Positions 45,687 through 54,445 of a stretch of DNA of 64,000 nt are shown here, piece by piece. The position numbers and the translations under genes were made by a program. This stretch comes from Methylotuvimicrobium buryatense 5G (GTDB lineage Bacteria; Pseudomonadota; Gammaproteobacteria; Methylococcales; Methylomonadaceae). The notes beneath the pieces were generated by a model. The model saw nothing but the letters and a program-made list of their open reading frames with translations. It did no database searches and was not told where the DNA came from. The stretch's first letter is position 1, and each line of letters starts with the position of its first letter. The DNA is taken from contig NZ_KB455575.1 in NCBI RefSeq assembly GCF_000341735.1, positions 2,107,285 to 2,171,284 of the forward strand, in the 5' to 3' direction.

Positions 45687-47210
45687 TTAAGCCTGTTGCG
45701 GCATTTCAGCCTTACGCTCCTCGCCTTTGCCGATCGTTAGCAAGTCCCAAACCAACAAGACTAACCCGCTTGCCGTGATCAATCCGAAAAACAAACGCCA
45801 CGTCATCGCGCTTTGGAAGGCCGGCTGAGACTGCGCGGCGAAATAGCCGCCCCAAGTCGAGCCTTCGACGGCACGCTCGATAAACGACTGCTCATAACCG
45901 GCAATCAATAACGCAATCGTCATCCCAAGTACACCGGCATTCAGTAGACCCAAGGCCCATTTCCAGCGCCAGGCGTTTTTGATGCCACCGGCCATCCAGA
46001 CATCGCCTCGCCAGTGCTGTATCGCCAAATAAAAGAATGCGATATTGATCGTCGCATAGGCGCCGAAGAAGGCCAAATGTCCGTGCGAAGCCGACCATTG
46101 CGTGCCGTGCGTGTACAAGTTGATCTGCGGCAGCGTATGCATGAAGCCCCAAACGCCCGCTCCGAAGAAGTTACCGAAGGCTTGCGCGATGATCCAAGCC
46201 AACGCCGGATGGTTGCCGGTTTTGAACGAATGCGCGCCGGCGTCATAAACCGCATGCACGACCATCGCGACCAACGGTATCGGCTCCAGCGCCGAGAAAA
46301 AACCGCCGATTGTGAGCCAATACTCTGGCGTGCCGATCCAAAAATAATGATGTCCCAAGCCCAGAATGCCGGACCCGAACATCAACGCCACTTCGATATA
46401 CAGCCAGGTTTCGACGATTTTCCGCCGCACGCCTAACAGTTTCATCAACGACCAGGCCATGATCACGCCGACCAAGACTTCCCAAGTCGCTTCGACCCAA
46501 AGATGAATAACCCACCACCACCAATATTGTTCGTGCGTGATATTGGTCATGTAGAACATACCTGCCACATACAAGCCGGCCAATGCGACCAAGTCTAATG
46601 TCAACACACCTGCGATTCCGGACCACTTACCTTTGCTGAAGGTCGCGACGACATTGTAAAAGAACGTCAACACAACCGCGACGATGCCGATATCGGCCCA
46701 GCGCGGCGCTTCGATATATTCGCGGCCTTCGTTGATGAACCATAGACTGGAGTCCTTGCCCGGCCCGATTTGCACGAGCAAATAAACCAATACGACAATC
46801 GTTACTGCCCCGGTCAACACCCAGAACGCAATATTGCCGTATTTTAAGCCAACAATTTCGGTACCGCTTTCATCTTCCAACAGCCAATAGATACAACCGA
46901 AAAAGCCGTAGAGCATCCACACAATCATCGCATTGATATGCACCATACGATTGACACTGAAATCCAAAATTTCATAAAGAAAGCCCGGAAAGATAAATTG
47001 CAGCGCAGCCAACAGACCGAACAGAATTTGCGCACAAAACAAAATCACCGCAACGATGAAATATTTTACCGCCAGTTGCCTGCCCGGACTCAGCGTACTA
47101 CTATCCAGTTGCACCCAGTTCTGAAAATCCTGCCAATAACCGCGCGACCGGTCAACCAATACGCCCGCGTTTTCAATCACACCCGCTAATCCACCCGATT
47201 TCATGATCAA
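45687..47210 (-). CDS. norB: Nitric oxide reductase large subunit
   Basis: The catalytic haem-copper-family subunit that reduces 2 NO to N2O at a haem b3/FeB site in the inner membrane. The 507 residues have about twelve helices. Key motifs are the haem His in VHINAMIVW, the WWWVIHLWVEATWEV segment with FeB His and Glu, the HHYFWIG pair, and FGAYATIN with a distal haem-ligand helix. It overlaps norC by 4 bp, marking an operon. In methanotrophs NorBC detoxifies NO formed from ammonia oxidation products or supports denitrification under low oxygen. Confidence 0.96.
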   Translation of the reverse strand: MIMKSGGLAGVIENAGVLVDRSRGYWQDFQNWVQLDSSTLSPGRQLAVKYFIVAVILFCAQILFGLLAALQFIFPGFLYEILDFSVNRMVHINAMIVWMLYGFFGCIYWLLEDESGTEIVGLKYGNIAFWVLTGAVTIVVLVYLLVQIGPGKDSSLWFINEGREYIEAPRWADIGIVAVVLTFFYNVVATFSKGKWSGIAGVLTLDLVALAGLYVAGMFYMTNITHEQYWWWWVIHLWVEATWEVLVGVIMAWSLMKLLGVRRKIVETWLYIEVALMFGSGILGLGHHYFWIGTPEYWLTIGGFFSALEPIPLVAMVVHAVYDAGAHSFKTGNHPALAWIIAQAFGNFFGAGVWGFMHTLPQINLYTHGTQWSASHGHLAFFGAYATINIAFFYLAIQHWRGDVWMAGGIKNAWRWKWALGLLNAGVLGMTIALLIAGYEQSFIERAVEGSTWGGYFAAQSQPAFQSAMTWRLFFGLITASGLVLLVWDLLTIGKGEERKAEMPQQA

Positions 47211-47803
47211 TCCTCCGCGTACAAGGTTTTAAAGTTATAGGGAAAGCCGTTCGTGTCGATACTCGACATCCATTTCAAAAAGGCTACGACGCCTTTAGCT
47301 TCGGCTTCGGTAATGCCCAAATTCGGCATCTTGCGTCCTGTACCGAAAGTACGCGCGTTCTTTTCCGGGTTCATTAAAAACTGAAGCATCATGTCCTCAC
47401 GCATCTCAGGACTGATCCAGCCTTGATCCAACCAGGCTTTAGTCAAATCCGGCGCGTAATAGGCGCCGTTACCGAGTAAGGTATGGCAATTCATGCAATT
47501 TTTAGCCTGTGTGGTCTTTTTACCCAAATCGACTAACTCTCTGGCTTCTTCTTCGGTGTACTCCTTACCGAATAACAGCTCTTCTCCGCCGATGACCGGC
47601 ATAAATTTATTCAATTCCTTATCGAATTGATAATCGATTTTTTTATTGATCACGTCATAGGCAGGCACCCTCTGCGTTCCTGCCGTAGTTTGTTTGAGTG
47701 AATCGAATGTTAATACGACTAAAATTAAAAACGATCCGGCCGTTACCCAGATCGCGGTTTTTTTCCAGAATGACTCCGATGCCCACAGCGGTGTTTCATT
47801 CAT
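47207..47803 (-). CDS. norC: Nitric oxide reductase cytochrome c subunit
   Basis: A membrane-anchored mono-haem cytochrome c that feeds electrons to NorB. One N-terminal membrane helix (about 15-35) is followed by a periplasmic domain with the CMNCH haem site near 103, the NorC-typical LLGNGAYYAPDLTKAW, and axial Met in GRKMPNLG. The length of 198 residues is somewhat longer than some NorC but within range. Its ribosome-binding site, AGAGGAGGAG, is complementary to the candidate small RNA at 45.6 kb. It overlaps the upstream gene by 8 bp. Confidence 0.95.
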   Translation of the reverse strand: MNETPLWASESFWKKTAIWVTAGSFLILVVLTFDSLKQTTAGTQRVPAYDVINKKIDYQFDKELNKFMPVIGGEELLFGKEYTEEEARELVDLGKKTTQAKNCMNCHTLLGNGAYYAPDLTKAWLDQGWISPEMREDMMLQFLMNPEKNARTFGTGRKMPNLGITEAEAKGVVAFLKWMSSIDTNGFPYNFKTLYAED

Positions 47804-48134
47804 CGCTCCTCCTCTTATTTATTGTTATAGCGACCTCTTCATCATGATGCGTTTTAACACATAGATGCCAGATGCCTATCGGTGCAAAAAAATAGCCGAT
47901 GATCATCAAAGCGGTGACAATCAGCCAGTAACCCGAAAAATTCGCGGCATTCGACAATACGCCCACCGATACGACCAGCACGGCGTAAGAAAAATAAGCG
48001 GCAATTTTGATTCGGGAATTCGGATTCACTTTAGACCAAGCATAGAGCAGCGCATAGCTTGCGCCGGCTAGAATGATCAAAGCGGATGAAAAAAAAGTGA
48101 TGAAAAAATCTTTTAAGGCGACGGGTTCGATCAT
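47796..48134 (-). CDS. Small membrane protein of the nor operon (112 aa)
   Basis: Three hydrophobic helices (about 12-32, 43-65 and 72-95) and a charged C-terminal tail. I do not recognise the family. The 8-bp overlap with norC and identical orientation make it part of the NO reductase operon, so an assembly or maturation role is the simplest guess. The ATG at 48134 has no clear ribosome-binding site. Confidence 0.7.
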   Translation of the reverse strand: MIEPVALKDFFITFFSSALIILAGASYALLYAWSKVNPNSRIKIAAYFSYAVLVVSVGVLSNAANFSGYWLIVTALMIIGYFFAPIGIWHLCVKTHHDEEVAITINKRRSDE

Positions 48135-48211
48135 GAGCGACTCAAGAATTTGCGCAGCGAAATCCGGCTGGCATGAATGAAAATGATGGTCTCGCCGATT
48201 GACGGAACCCC

Positions 48212-48244
48212 AAAAAATAACCGAAAGAGGTTCGGTTATTTTTG
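48212..48244 (-). terminator. Intrinsic terminator after the haemoglobin reductase gene
   Basis: AAAATAACCGAA and TTCGGTTATTTT form a stem around a 5-nt loop, with T-runs in both directions. It lies downstream of the minus-strand reductase gene and upstream of the nor operon, separating the two transcripts. Confidence 0.8.
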
Positions 48245-48360
48245 CTTAGGAACGGGTACTAAGGCTCAACGTGAGGCATCGAACCATTGACAAACGTAAT
48301 AGAAAAAACAAACCTCGAAATAGGTACGCGATGCGTACCCTACGAAAATCAGGGGATGTA

Positions 48361-49347
48361 TCAGTCCAGTGTAGGCGATGCGACATGAAATGCATCGGAA
48401 TAAATGTTTTGTAGCGAAGCGCCGTTTAAGTAGGCCATTCTTTTCGCCTGATTCACCATGTCCGGATGGCCGCACAAATAGACGCGCCAGCCTTTCAGGT
48501 CGGGAATGTTTCCCATTGCAACATCGTTAGCGCGGCCGTGCGCGACGCCTTCCGGCGCATCGCCTCTCGATACGCAAGGAGTATAGTGAAAGTTCTCGTA
48601 TTTTTCAGCGAGTTCACGCATCTCGTCGATCCAATAGAGTCCATCCACATCTCGACTGCCATGATACAAATGGATAGGACCGCTATGCCCCTCCTCCAAG
48701 GCTTCATGGATTATCCCCGCCAAAGGCGCTAAACCGCTACCGGTACCGATCAATAATAGGCTTTGTTCCATTTTATCGGGCAAATAATAACAAAGGCCCT
48801 GGGGGTCGGACACGGAAATCGTATCGCCGACATTCAATTCCTGATGCACCCATTCGCTGAACTTTCCGCCCGCCAACCGGCGAATATGAAAAGACAGTTT
48901 TTCGGCATGTCTTCGGCTATTGGAGATCGAATAACTCCGAATCAAACCGTCCGCACGTTTTAAATTGACAAATTGCCCTGCATAATAATCCAGTGCGTCC
49001 TTGCACTGTATCGTCAATAAAACAGTCTCAGGATTGAGCAATTCCTTTGCGACAACCGTGCCTTCGGTAAAGTATTCGGGTTGATGGCCCAGAGTAATCG
49101 ACATGTCCTGTTCGGGATAGCATAAGCAAGCCAAAAAATGGTTTTGCTTACACAATACATCTTTCAAGCCCTTTTGCGCGTGAGCGGGGGGGGAGACGTC
49201 CAAACTGCGCACCATGCAGCTTTGGCAGGCGCCTTGTTTGCAACTAAAGGGAATATCGACATTGTCGCGCAATAAGGCTTCAAGAACCGTTTCACCCTCT
49301 TGGCAAGCAGTCTCATGTTCGTCCAATATGATTTTTTTCAGGGCCAT
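48361..49347 (-). CDS. FAD/[2Fe-2S] NADH reductase (MmoC-like)
   Basis: A 328-residue ferredoxin-NADH reductase. The N-terminal cluster motif CKQGACQSCM is followed by a distal LACLC, then an FAD domain with RSYSISN and an NAD domain with GTGSGLAP and LCGHPDMV. The architecture matches MmoC and phenol hydroxylase reductases. The neighbour 12-18 bp upstream is a truncated haemoglobin, so the pair probably works as a two-protein NO dioxygenase or peroxidase in place of a fused flavohaemoglobin. The ATG at 49347 with a GGGAAG site is preferred over the TTG at 49353. Confidence 0.88.
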   Translation of the reverse strand: MALKKIILDEHETACQEGETVLEALLRDNVDIPFSCKQGACQSCMVRSLDVSPPAHAQKGLKDVLCKQNHFLACLCYPEQDMSITLGHQPEYFTEGTVVAKELLNPETVLLTIQCKDALDYYAGQFVNLKRADGLIRSYSISNSRRHAEKLSFHIRRLAGGKFSEWVHQELNVGDTISVSDPQGLCYYLPDKMEQSLLLIGTGSGLAPLAGIIHEALEEGHSGPIHLYHGSRDVDGLYWIDEMRELAEKYENFHYTPCVSRGDAPEGVAHGRANDVAMGNIPDLKGWRVYLCGHPDMVNQAKRMAYLNGASLQNIYSDAFHVASPTLD

Positions 49348-49365
49348 CGTCAAAACTTCCCTTAA

Positions 49366-49749
49366 TTATCTGCCTAAAACATCGTTGCGGGTACTTTCTG
49401 CAATCGAAGCGACTTGTTCGATTAGGTTGTCAGGAACGTTCAACTCTTTCAATGTTCCGCCTAAATGTTCCATAACGGCATCGAAATGCGAATCGTCCAA
49501 CCCCATTTTGACTAGTCTAGCATGTGCGTTGCGCATATCGGCGCCGGTGTAACTATTCGGTCCGCCGAATGCCATCGTTAAAAACGCTTTTTGTTTCGCC
49601 GCCTGTTGCTCCATGTCGACATTATCGAAAAAGCGATTGATTCGGTGATCCGCTAATACTTTACGGTAAAAAATATCGACTGCCGTATTAACAGCCGCTT
49701 CTCCACCGATTTGTTCAAATAATGATTGATTAGGTGTAGCTTCACTCAT
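49366..49749 (-). CDS. Group I truncated haemoglobin
   Basis: A 127-residue 2-on-2 globin. The features are the pre-F GGPNSYTGADMRNAHA stretch with proximal His76, the N-terminal LFEQIGGEAAV and the C-terminal DVLGR. Group I members detoxify NO to nitrate when supplied with electrons. Here the reductase gene follows directly and a divergent regulator lies upstream, which supports an NO-responsive role. Cytosolic. Confidence 0.93.
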   Translation of the reverse strand: MSEATPNQSLFEQIGGEAAVNTAVDIFYRKVLADHRINRFFDNVDMEQQAAKQKAFLTMAFGGPNSYTGADMRNAHARLVKMGLDDSHFDAVMEHLGGTLKELNVPDNLIEQVASIAESTRNDVLGR

Positions 49750-49833
49750 CGTTATCTTCCTTTGTTTATGTTTATATTTTTATCGCTGAGCATCAAAGGC
49801 TCAAGGGCAAGTTTAGTCTCGATACCATGCTTT

Positions 49834-49868
49834 TGCAATATTTATATTACAAAAGTTACATATTTGCA
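49834..49868. promoter_or_regulatory. Dyad in the globin/regulator intergenic region
   Basis: TGCAATAT and its inverted partner ATATTTGCA flank an AT-rich centre (TTATATTACAAAAGTTACAT) with a weaker inner symmetry GTAAC/ATTAC. The position between divergent genes suits an operator for the regulator encoded at 49948. The binding protein is inferred only from position. Confidence 0.4.
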
Positions 49869-49947
49869 TTTCTATGATATGCTTGCCGTTTGAAAAGCCT
49901 AAAAAATCTAGGCGCAATAACGATTATTCTAAGGGGAGGAGGTTTTT

Positions 49948-50583
49948 TTGACAAAAGGAATCGGTACGCGACGCGAGCAAATATTGCGATTGCTGCTCGA
50001 ATCACGATTAGGCCTGGGTATTGATGAGATTGCCGAGCAGCTAGATATTTCCAGAAATGCGGTTCAACAACATCTATCCAGCCTTGAACAAGAACAGTTG
50101 ATCAAAAAAGACATATTCAAAAGTACCGGCGGACGGCCCTCCCGAAATTATGTCTTGACCGAACACGGCATCAATTATTTTCCGAAACAATATTCTTGGT
50201 TTTGCAACCTAGTCCTGACGGAACTTAAATCCGAAATGTCTGAAGAAGCTTTTAGACAGTTCATGTGGCGGCTCGGCGTAAAGTTGGCCAATACACTGAC
50301 TTCTCAATTCAGCGACAAAAAGCCCGAAGAAAAAATCGTGGCTCTAATCAATACCATGCAAAGCTTGGGCTATCACGCATCGCTCGACACTAACACCGGT
50401 CAGCCCGTCATTAAAGCATCCAATTGCGTCTACCACGACTTGGCCCAACAATTTTCGGACCTTTGCGATTTCGATCATGCCTTGATTTCAACACTGCTCG
50501 ATCGACCGATCGAACAAACCGCCTGTATGGCTCGCGGAGATTGTTCTTGCACATTTTTAATCAAATCCGAACCGTCCTGCTGA
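49948..50583 (+). CDS. Winged-helix regulator with C-terminal cysteine cluster (SufR-like)
   Basis: A 211-residue transcription factor. The N-terminal winged helix (about 8-75: LGIDEIAEQLDISRNAVQQHL, then the TGGRPSRNY wing; quoted helix cut to IAEQLDISRNAVQQHL) is of the SufR/ArsR-like type. The C-terminal domain has five clustered Cys at about 160-203 (NCVYHDL, DLCDF, ACMARGDCSC), suited to an Fe-S cluster. Such clusters react with NO or oxygen, fitting divergent transcription from the haemoglobin operon and proximity to norCB. The start is TTG, chosen because of the strong GGGGAGGAGG site 5 nt upstream and the family N-terminus. Its ribosome-binding site is complementary to the candidate small RNA. 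Confidence 0.85.
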   Translation: MTKGIGTRREQILRLLLESRLGLGIDEIAEQLDISRNAVQQHLSSLEQEQLIKKDIFKSTGGRPSRNYVLTEHGINYFPKQYSWFCNLVLTELKSEMSEEAFRQFMWRLGVKLANTLTSQFSDKKPEEKIVALINTMQSLGYHASLDTNTGQPVIKASNCVYHDLAQQFSDLCDFDHALISTLLDRPIEQTACMARGDCSCTFLIKSEPSC

Positions 50584-50671
50584 CGTATTTCAAATCGAAA
50601 GTCACATTTCTTCGATAACGAACAGAAATAGCAACATACCGAAAATAAATTTGAAACCGAAGTTAACATAC

Positions 50672-50940
50672 CAGCCATTCCCAATTTGGAGATCAAAAAG
50701 GGTGTGGGGTATGCTTGGCGAGGATGTCGGCAGCAGGGCAGATTTTTGCTCCTCGGCAACTGCTGAGTTACATGGATGTAATTAGTGCAGAAAATGCAGG
50801 AGCATTTTTCTGCCCTGCATCGCCTAAAGCGCCTACTGTTGGTGCCCTACTACACGCCATCCTTGGCGTACGAGATGCCGTCAAGCCCCCCATGGATGGG
50901 TTTACGGCGGTCCTCGATAGACACGTCCCATACCTTTTAT
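50672..50940. repeat. MITE family B, rearranged copy
   Basis: Begins CATTCCCAATTTGGAGATCA with AAAAGGGTGTGGGGTATGC, the inverted end of family B. It then has TCGGCAGCAGGGCAGATTTT and a modified interior ending near CACGTCCCATACC. The 50584-51013 gap otherwise contains only the CGGTTTTTCGATCAAAAGGG segment shared with 11.1 kb. Confidence 0.65.
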
Positions 50941-51013
50941 TCTTAGACGGTTTTTCGATCAAAAGGGGGTAAATCAATGCCGGACAAGGCAAAAAGCCTC
51001 GTCCGGTCCGCTC

Positions 51014-52651
51014 TCAATAATCTTCTTGCATAATTCCCATAGAATCGAGCTCATGAAGGTTTTGTAATTGCGCATCCGGCACCAGCGCATCATGTAGACT
51101 CGTAAAAAGAATTCGCTCATTAAAACTCGAACTCTTTGCACTTAACAATTGTTCTCGCAGAGCCGGCTTGACCAAGACTCTAACCAGCATCGAGCGGCCT
51201 TGCAGATATTGCACGACTTCATCTAGCATCACGATAGCACTCAGATCCATCAAATCCACTCGCCGGCAATCGAGTATCACCTCCTCGGTATCCATGATGC
51301 TGTCGACCGCCTCGATGCGGTCCAGCATATGACTGGTCGAACCGAAAAACAGCGGACCCTTGATCGACATAATTCTAACGCCCCTCCCTGGTTTTTCAGT
51401 CAAATGATAATCATGATTGGTCTCGAAACTAATGTCGGCTTGCTGTGCCAAACGCCACGTCAACATCCCCATCGCCAAAATCACGCCGACCGTCACGCCA
51501 ATGACCAAATCTACTAACACGGTCAGTAGCAACACACAAAACATGATCATCAATTCCGAACGGGTCGAGCTCGACGCCAATTTGAACATTCTGTAATCAA
51601 TGATATTAAAACCGACCTTGATCAAAACACCGGCAAGCACCGGTAACGGAATTTGACTAGCCAGCGGCGAGAGTTCAAGCAATAACAGCAATAGGAATAA
51701 AGCATGCATCACCGAGCTCAGCCTCGTTTGCCCGCCGGCCTTGACATTGACCACGGTGCGCATCGTCGCTCCCGCACCCGGCAAGCCGCCGATAAAAGCA
51801 CACAAAATGTTACCCAAACCTTGCGCAATCAACTCTCGATTGGGCTTATGATGCGTGTGCGTAATCGAATCGGTTACCAATGAAGTCAACAAGCTATCGA
51901 TACTGCCCAACAAAGCCAACGTCAACCCTAACATAAACACCGAGGACCAATGTTCCAGACTAAAAGACGGAAAATGCAAATCAGGCAATCCGGCCGGGAT
52001 ATCGCCGATCACGGCGGTTTCAAGGCCCGCAAAGACCGCCAGTTGGGTACCAATAAAAAGCGCCAACAACGGTGAGGGAATGAAGCGGCTGATTTTGATC
52101 GGCGTCAAAAAAACAATTGCCAATGTCAGCGAACCCAAAAACATCGAATCGAATCGGATCGATTCAATGACTGACGGTAAATTAAACAAGGCCGATAGTG
52201 TCGAGGAATCCGGTGTACCGCCTAAAAGCGGCGCCATCTGCAGAATAATGATGATCATGCCGACGCCGCTCATGAAGCCGGAAATCACCGGATAAGGAAT
52301 AAACCGCACCAAGCCGCCCAACCGCATAAAACCGAACAAGATTTGTAACAAACCGCCAATCAAAACAACGGCCAACGCCAACTGAAAATTCCCTCCGAAA
52401 GTCGTCAGAGCCGAAGCAAAAACGACCGTCATCGGCCCAGTAGGTCCACTCACCTGTAATTGAGTACCGCCGAAAACGGCGGCAACCAAACCTAACGCAA
52501 TCGCACCATAAAGACCGGCTAATGCACCAGCACCGGATGCGACACCAAATGCCAGCGCCAACGGCAATGCTACGACACCGGCCGTCAACCCGCCGAATAT
52601 ATCGCCTTTCAGCATCGCAAAAGAATAATTTTTCATAAAGCCCAGTACCAA
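51014..52651 (-). CDS. SulP-family anion transporter with STAS domain
   Basis: An inner-membrane transporter of 545 residues. About 11-14 helices begin with LTAGVVALPLALAFGVASGAG (shown as VVALPLALAFGVASGAG) and include FAGLETAVIGDIPAGLP and the LGNILCAFIGGLPGAGA region. A C-terminal STAS domain (about 435-535) follows, with VILDCRRVDLMDLSAIVML. SulP members carry sulfate, bicarbonate, Na+-bicarbonate or other anions; the sequence alone does not decide. There is no carbonic anhydrase or sulfur-assimilation neighbour. The TTG at 52651 has an AAGGG site; the ATG at 52636 is the alternative start. Confidence 0.93.
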   Translation of the reverse strand: MVLGFMKNYSFAMLKGDIFGGLTAGVVALPLALAFGVASGAGALAGLYGAIALGLVAAVFGGTQLQVSGPTGPMTVVFASALTTFGGNFQLALAVVLIGGLLQILFGFMRLGGLVRFIPYPVISGFMSGVGMIIIILQMAPLLGGTPDSSTLSALFNLPSVIESIRFDSMFLGSLTLAIVFLTPIKISRFIPSPLLALFIGTQLAVFAGLETAVIGDIPAGLPDLHFPSFSLEHWSSVFMLGLTLALLGSIDSLLTSLVTDSITHTHHKPNRELIAQGLGNILCAFIGGLPGAGATMRTVVNVKAGGQTRLSSVMHALFLLLLLLELSPLASQIPLPVLAGVLIKVGFNIIDYRMFKLASSSTRSELMIMFCVLLLTVLVDLVIGVTVGVILAMGMLTWRLAQQADISFETNHDYHLTEKPGRGVRIMSIKGPLFFGSTSHMLDRIEAVDSIMDTEEVILDCRRVDLMDLSAIVMLDEVVQYLQGRSMLVRVLVKPALREQLLSAKSSSFNERILFTSLHDALVPDAQLQNLHELDSMGIMQEDY

Positions 52652-52757
52652 AAAATCAACCCTTAAAAATCAAGCAATAAATAATCCAACTTGGGCTTCA
52701 CAAACCTACTTGATTAATAATGAGCATTTAAGAAATAGATCACAAGGACTTATAAAC

Positions 52758-52970
52758 CAGCAATTCCCAGTTTGAGCAGTTTCGCCGATTTTAGGTGTGG
52801 GGTATGCCTGTCGAGGAACGCCGTAAACCCATCCATGGGGGCTTGGCGGCAGCTCGAACGCCAAGGATGGCGTGAATGCAGATTTTGCAGGAGCAAAAAT
52901 CTGCCCTGCTGCCGACATCCTCGCCAAGCATACCCCACACCCTTTTTGATCTCCAAATTGGGAATTGCTG
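52758..52970. repeat. MITE family B, complete copy with target duplication
   Basis: The best-preserved copy: CAGCAATTCCCAGTTTGAGC at one end and TCCAAATTGGGAATTGCTG at the other. It is flanked by perfect CTTATAAAC direct repeats (52749-52757 and 52971-52979). No open frame long enough for a transposase is present, so it depends on an enzyme supplied in trans. Confidence 0.85.
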
Positions 52971-53052
52971 CTTATAAACCTAGAAAAGCATTTCGCTATA
53001 AAAATCATGTAAGCGTTCTCGTTCCCACCGCTCCAGCGTGGTAATAACTGTC

Positions 53053-53112
53053 ATTAAGTTAAGGGAAACCGTCATTCCGCCATGGAATGGCGGAATCCAG
53101 CGCCATGAATGG
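53053..53112. repeat. Dispersed repeat family C, short copy
   Basis: AACCGTCATTCCGCCATGGA and TGGCGGAATCCAGCGCCATG match the start of the family-C copies at 33.7 and 35.5 kb. A shortened GTTCCCACCGCTCCAGCGTGG palindrome precedes it at 53021. Confidence 0.6.
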
Positions 53113-53263
53113 CAGGCTTTTGATGCACGTTCGAGCCTGAAGCCAGCATTACTTATTCTGTAACGGCTTAATGTAATGGCAATGTGCGAGGGAATACATA
53201 CCGATCTTGCCTCAGCCGAGGTATGGCTTCCAAGGAGGAGCACAAGAACCGGAAAATCCTTAC

Positions 53264-54445
53264 TCATAAATAATGCCAACCCAGCAAACACGTCCGAATA
53301 TAATCCGGCGCCAGGCGCTCTTGTTCCAGCCGCGTTTTTTCGTAATACCGACTTTGCAAACGTTCGAACAATTGCCGCTCTGCTTCGGTCAGATATTCCG
53401 GCAGCTTGCCTTGAGGGCATTCTTCTTCGACCATGCGCTTTCGATGCTCGAGCAGAGTATCCTCATCCATCATCAGCGCCTGCAAATGCGGTTGACGCCG
53501 GCGCGCGTCGCTCAAAATCGTCAAGCCCCAGCTATCGATATCGCCCCAGTAAGCGATACTTTTCTGCTTGAGCCACTCGGCATCCATCCAGGCGGTATTT
53601 CTGCCGCCGCCGAATACCGCGATGGTGTCGTCCAGTTTTGGCAAAGCATAACCGCTTTGCTTATTTTCGACGACCAGAATGCGGCCGGCAGGCAAAACAT
53701 GGTTTTGCAGCGTCCGCGTATCCATTTGCATGATCGGCAAACCCGCCAGTCGTTCGCGGCTTTGCCGGCACAGCGGACGCACCAGGAGCCAACCGCTCGG
53801 ATTGGCGATACAAGCCAACCAATTCGACAAGCCGCCTTGTTCAGTCACCTCGCCCTCATGAAGCCGATCCGCCAAGGCTTCGATCAGTCCTTGATAATTC
53901 TCGACGAACTTGGTATCGACGCCCTTCAGCGGCAAAGCGCGCAAATAGGCGCCCTGCCCCATGCCCCGACGTAACTGCGGCAACAATTGCGCCAATAGCG
54001 CGCTATCATCCGGCGCCATGCTTTCCAGAACGGACAATTGCCTGATCAAAACGGAAGACAGACGGGCATCCAGATTCAACAGCGGTCTCATCAACTGCTC
54101 CCATCGCTGTTTTCTGACTTCGGCTTTCGAACCCAAAACGGCTATCAACGCCGACATCGACTCGATTTGCACCGCAACGGGCAGCGTTTGCTCGCCCAGT
54201 TGCTGGAATTTTTTAATTTGCCAGTCCACTTGACTCTGATTCGGCCAGCGCTTCCAGCTTTCGATAAAGCGCAGGAAATGCTCCAGATCGGCCAAGGCCT
54301 GAGCGCCGGTTGGCGCTTTGAGCGCTATACGGATAGGAAAAGGACGGTCGCCGCTCAATCGACCGCGAAGGTTCTCAGTATTCAGCCATTCCCGAGTTCG
54401 CAACTGCTCCAGCACATTATCCGGCAACAACCCCCACCGATTCAT
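53264..54445 (-). CDS. jetD: Wadjet nuclease subunit JetD
   Basis: The DNA-cleaving subunit of the Wadjet plasmid-defence complex. The 393 residues have an N-terminal DUF3322 region (ALKAPTGAQALADLEHFLRF near 45, quoted as APTGAQALADLEHFLRF) and a C-terminal DUF2220/Toprim-like domain. Acidic Toprim-type residues are visible in VVENKQSGYAL (Glu near 259) and GDIDSWG (Asp pair near 295). JetD cuts DNA after JetABC has extruded a small circle. The ATG overlaps the stop of the dehydrogenase-like gene by one base (TAATGA), implying coupled translation. Confidence 0.93.
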   Translation of the reverse strand: MNRWGLLPDNVLEQLRTREWLNTENLRGRLSGDRPFPIRIALKAPTGAQALADLEHFLRFIESWKRWPNQSQVDWQIKKFQQLGEQTLPVAVQIESMSALIAVLGSKAEVRKQRWEQLMRPLLNLDARLSSVLIRQLSVLESMAPDDSALLAQLLPQLRRGMGQGAYLRALPLKGVDTKFVENYQGLIEALADRLHEGEVTEQGGLSNWLACIANPSGWLLVRPLCRQSRERLAGLPIMQMDTRTLQNHVLPAGRILVVENKQSGYALPKLDDTIAVFGGGRNTAWMDAEWLKQKSIAYWGDIDSWGLTILSDARRRQPHLQALMMDEDTLLEHRKRMVEEECPQGKLPEYLTEAERQLFERLQSRYYEKTRLEQERLAPDYIRTCLLGWHYL

